Shown here: positions 6,548-6,617 of the stretch, one piece after another | Numbering within the stretch: the first letter of the stretch is position 1 | Layout of the letters: each line of letters opens with the position of its first letter | Assembly (NCBI GenBank): GCA_003222835.1 | Contig: QHXE01000529.1 | Span: 1-6,617 of the forward strand | Length of the DNA: 6,617 nt | Direction: 5' to 3' | Source: Acidobacteriota bacterium | Lineage (GTDB): Bacteria; Acidobacteriota; Blastocatellia; Pyrinomonadales; Pyrinomonadaceae | Translations under genes and position numbers: made by a program | The notes under the pieces: model-generated | The model's input: the letters and a program-made list of their open reading frames with translations, nothing else | Databases searched by the model: none | What the model was told of the DNA's origin: nothing

Positions 6548-6617
6548 TGCGTTCCGTTCGAGCGAAGAAGGGAGAGGCCACCATCGATTTTCTTGTCAGC
6601 GCATCGATTGGAAACTT
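6548..6617 (-). promoter_or_regulatory. Partial upstream region of mraZ with an 8-bp direct repeat
   Basis: Only 70 nt lie before mraZ. The octamer CATCGATT (plus strand) occurs at 6582-6589 and 6602-6609, exactly 20 bp apart, about two helical turns. I could not identify a convincing -35/-10 pair or the usual set of three or four MraZ-binding repeats. The region is expected to hold regulatory sites because of its position ahead of the first dcw gene, but the sequence does not prove this. Confidence 0.3.

Noticed and set aside
6548..6617. Canonical MraZ-box array upstream of mraZ
   Set aside because: The expected three or four regularly spaced TGGGA/GTGGAG-like repeats are not present in the 70 nt available; they may lie beyond the window.
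1..6617. CRISPR array, tRNA/rRNA genes, insertion sequence or defence system
   Set aside because: No regularly spaced repeats, no RNA gene signatures and no transposase, nuclease or toxin-like products were seen. The window is almost fully covered by dcw genes.

Overview
This window is a piece of a bacterial dcw (division and cell wall) cluster. Every recognisable gene lies on the minus strand, so transcription runs from high to low coordinates. In transcription order the genes are: mraZ (6547-6107), a broken rsmH/mraW (6076-5166), a small FtsL-like membrane protein (5143-4688), an FtsI/PBP2-type transpeptidase with a C-terminal PASTA domain (4643-2580), murF (2477-1002), and mraY (939 to the window edge, 3' end missing). 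The DNA is moderately GC-rich. The gene content and the GC-rich intergenic hairpins suggest a Verrucomicrobiota-like soil or environmental bacterium. That placement is inferred from general resemblance and has not been tested by a search.

The genes make one functional set. MraZ is the usual first gene and regulator of the cluster. RsmH methylates 16S rRNA. The FtsL-like protein and the transpeptidase belong to the septal peptidoglycan synthesis machinery. MurF finishes the UDP-MurNAc-pentapeptide, and MraY transfers it to the undecaprenyl carrier to make lipid I. Gaps between genes are short (22-102 nt) and no terminator is visible, so a single operon is likely.

Three things differ from an ordinary dcw cluster. 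(1) rsmH is split between two frames, and a conserved block of about 16-17 residues is missing at the junction near 5675-5680. This is either a real small deletion or an assembly error. (2) murE, normally between ftsI and murF, is absent. The 102-nt gap there is almost filled by a long imperfect inverted repeat. (3) The 62-nt murF-mraY gap consists mostly of two GC-rich hairpins sharing a CATCCTG core. In both gaps the hairpin ends 7-8 nt before the next start codon.

I see no tRNA, rRNA, CRISPR array, transposase gene, defence system or other new multi-gene system. The most interesting items are the broken rsmH, the missing murE and the repeats in the operon gaps.
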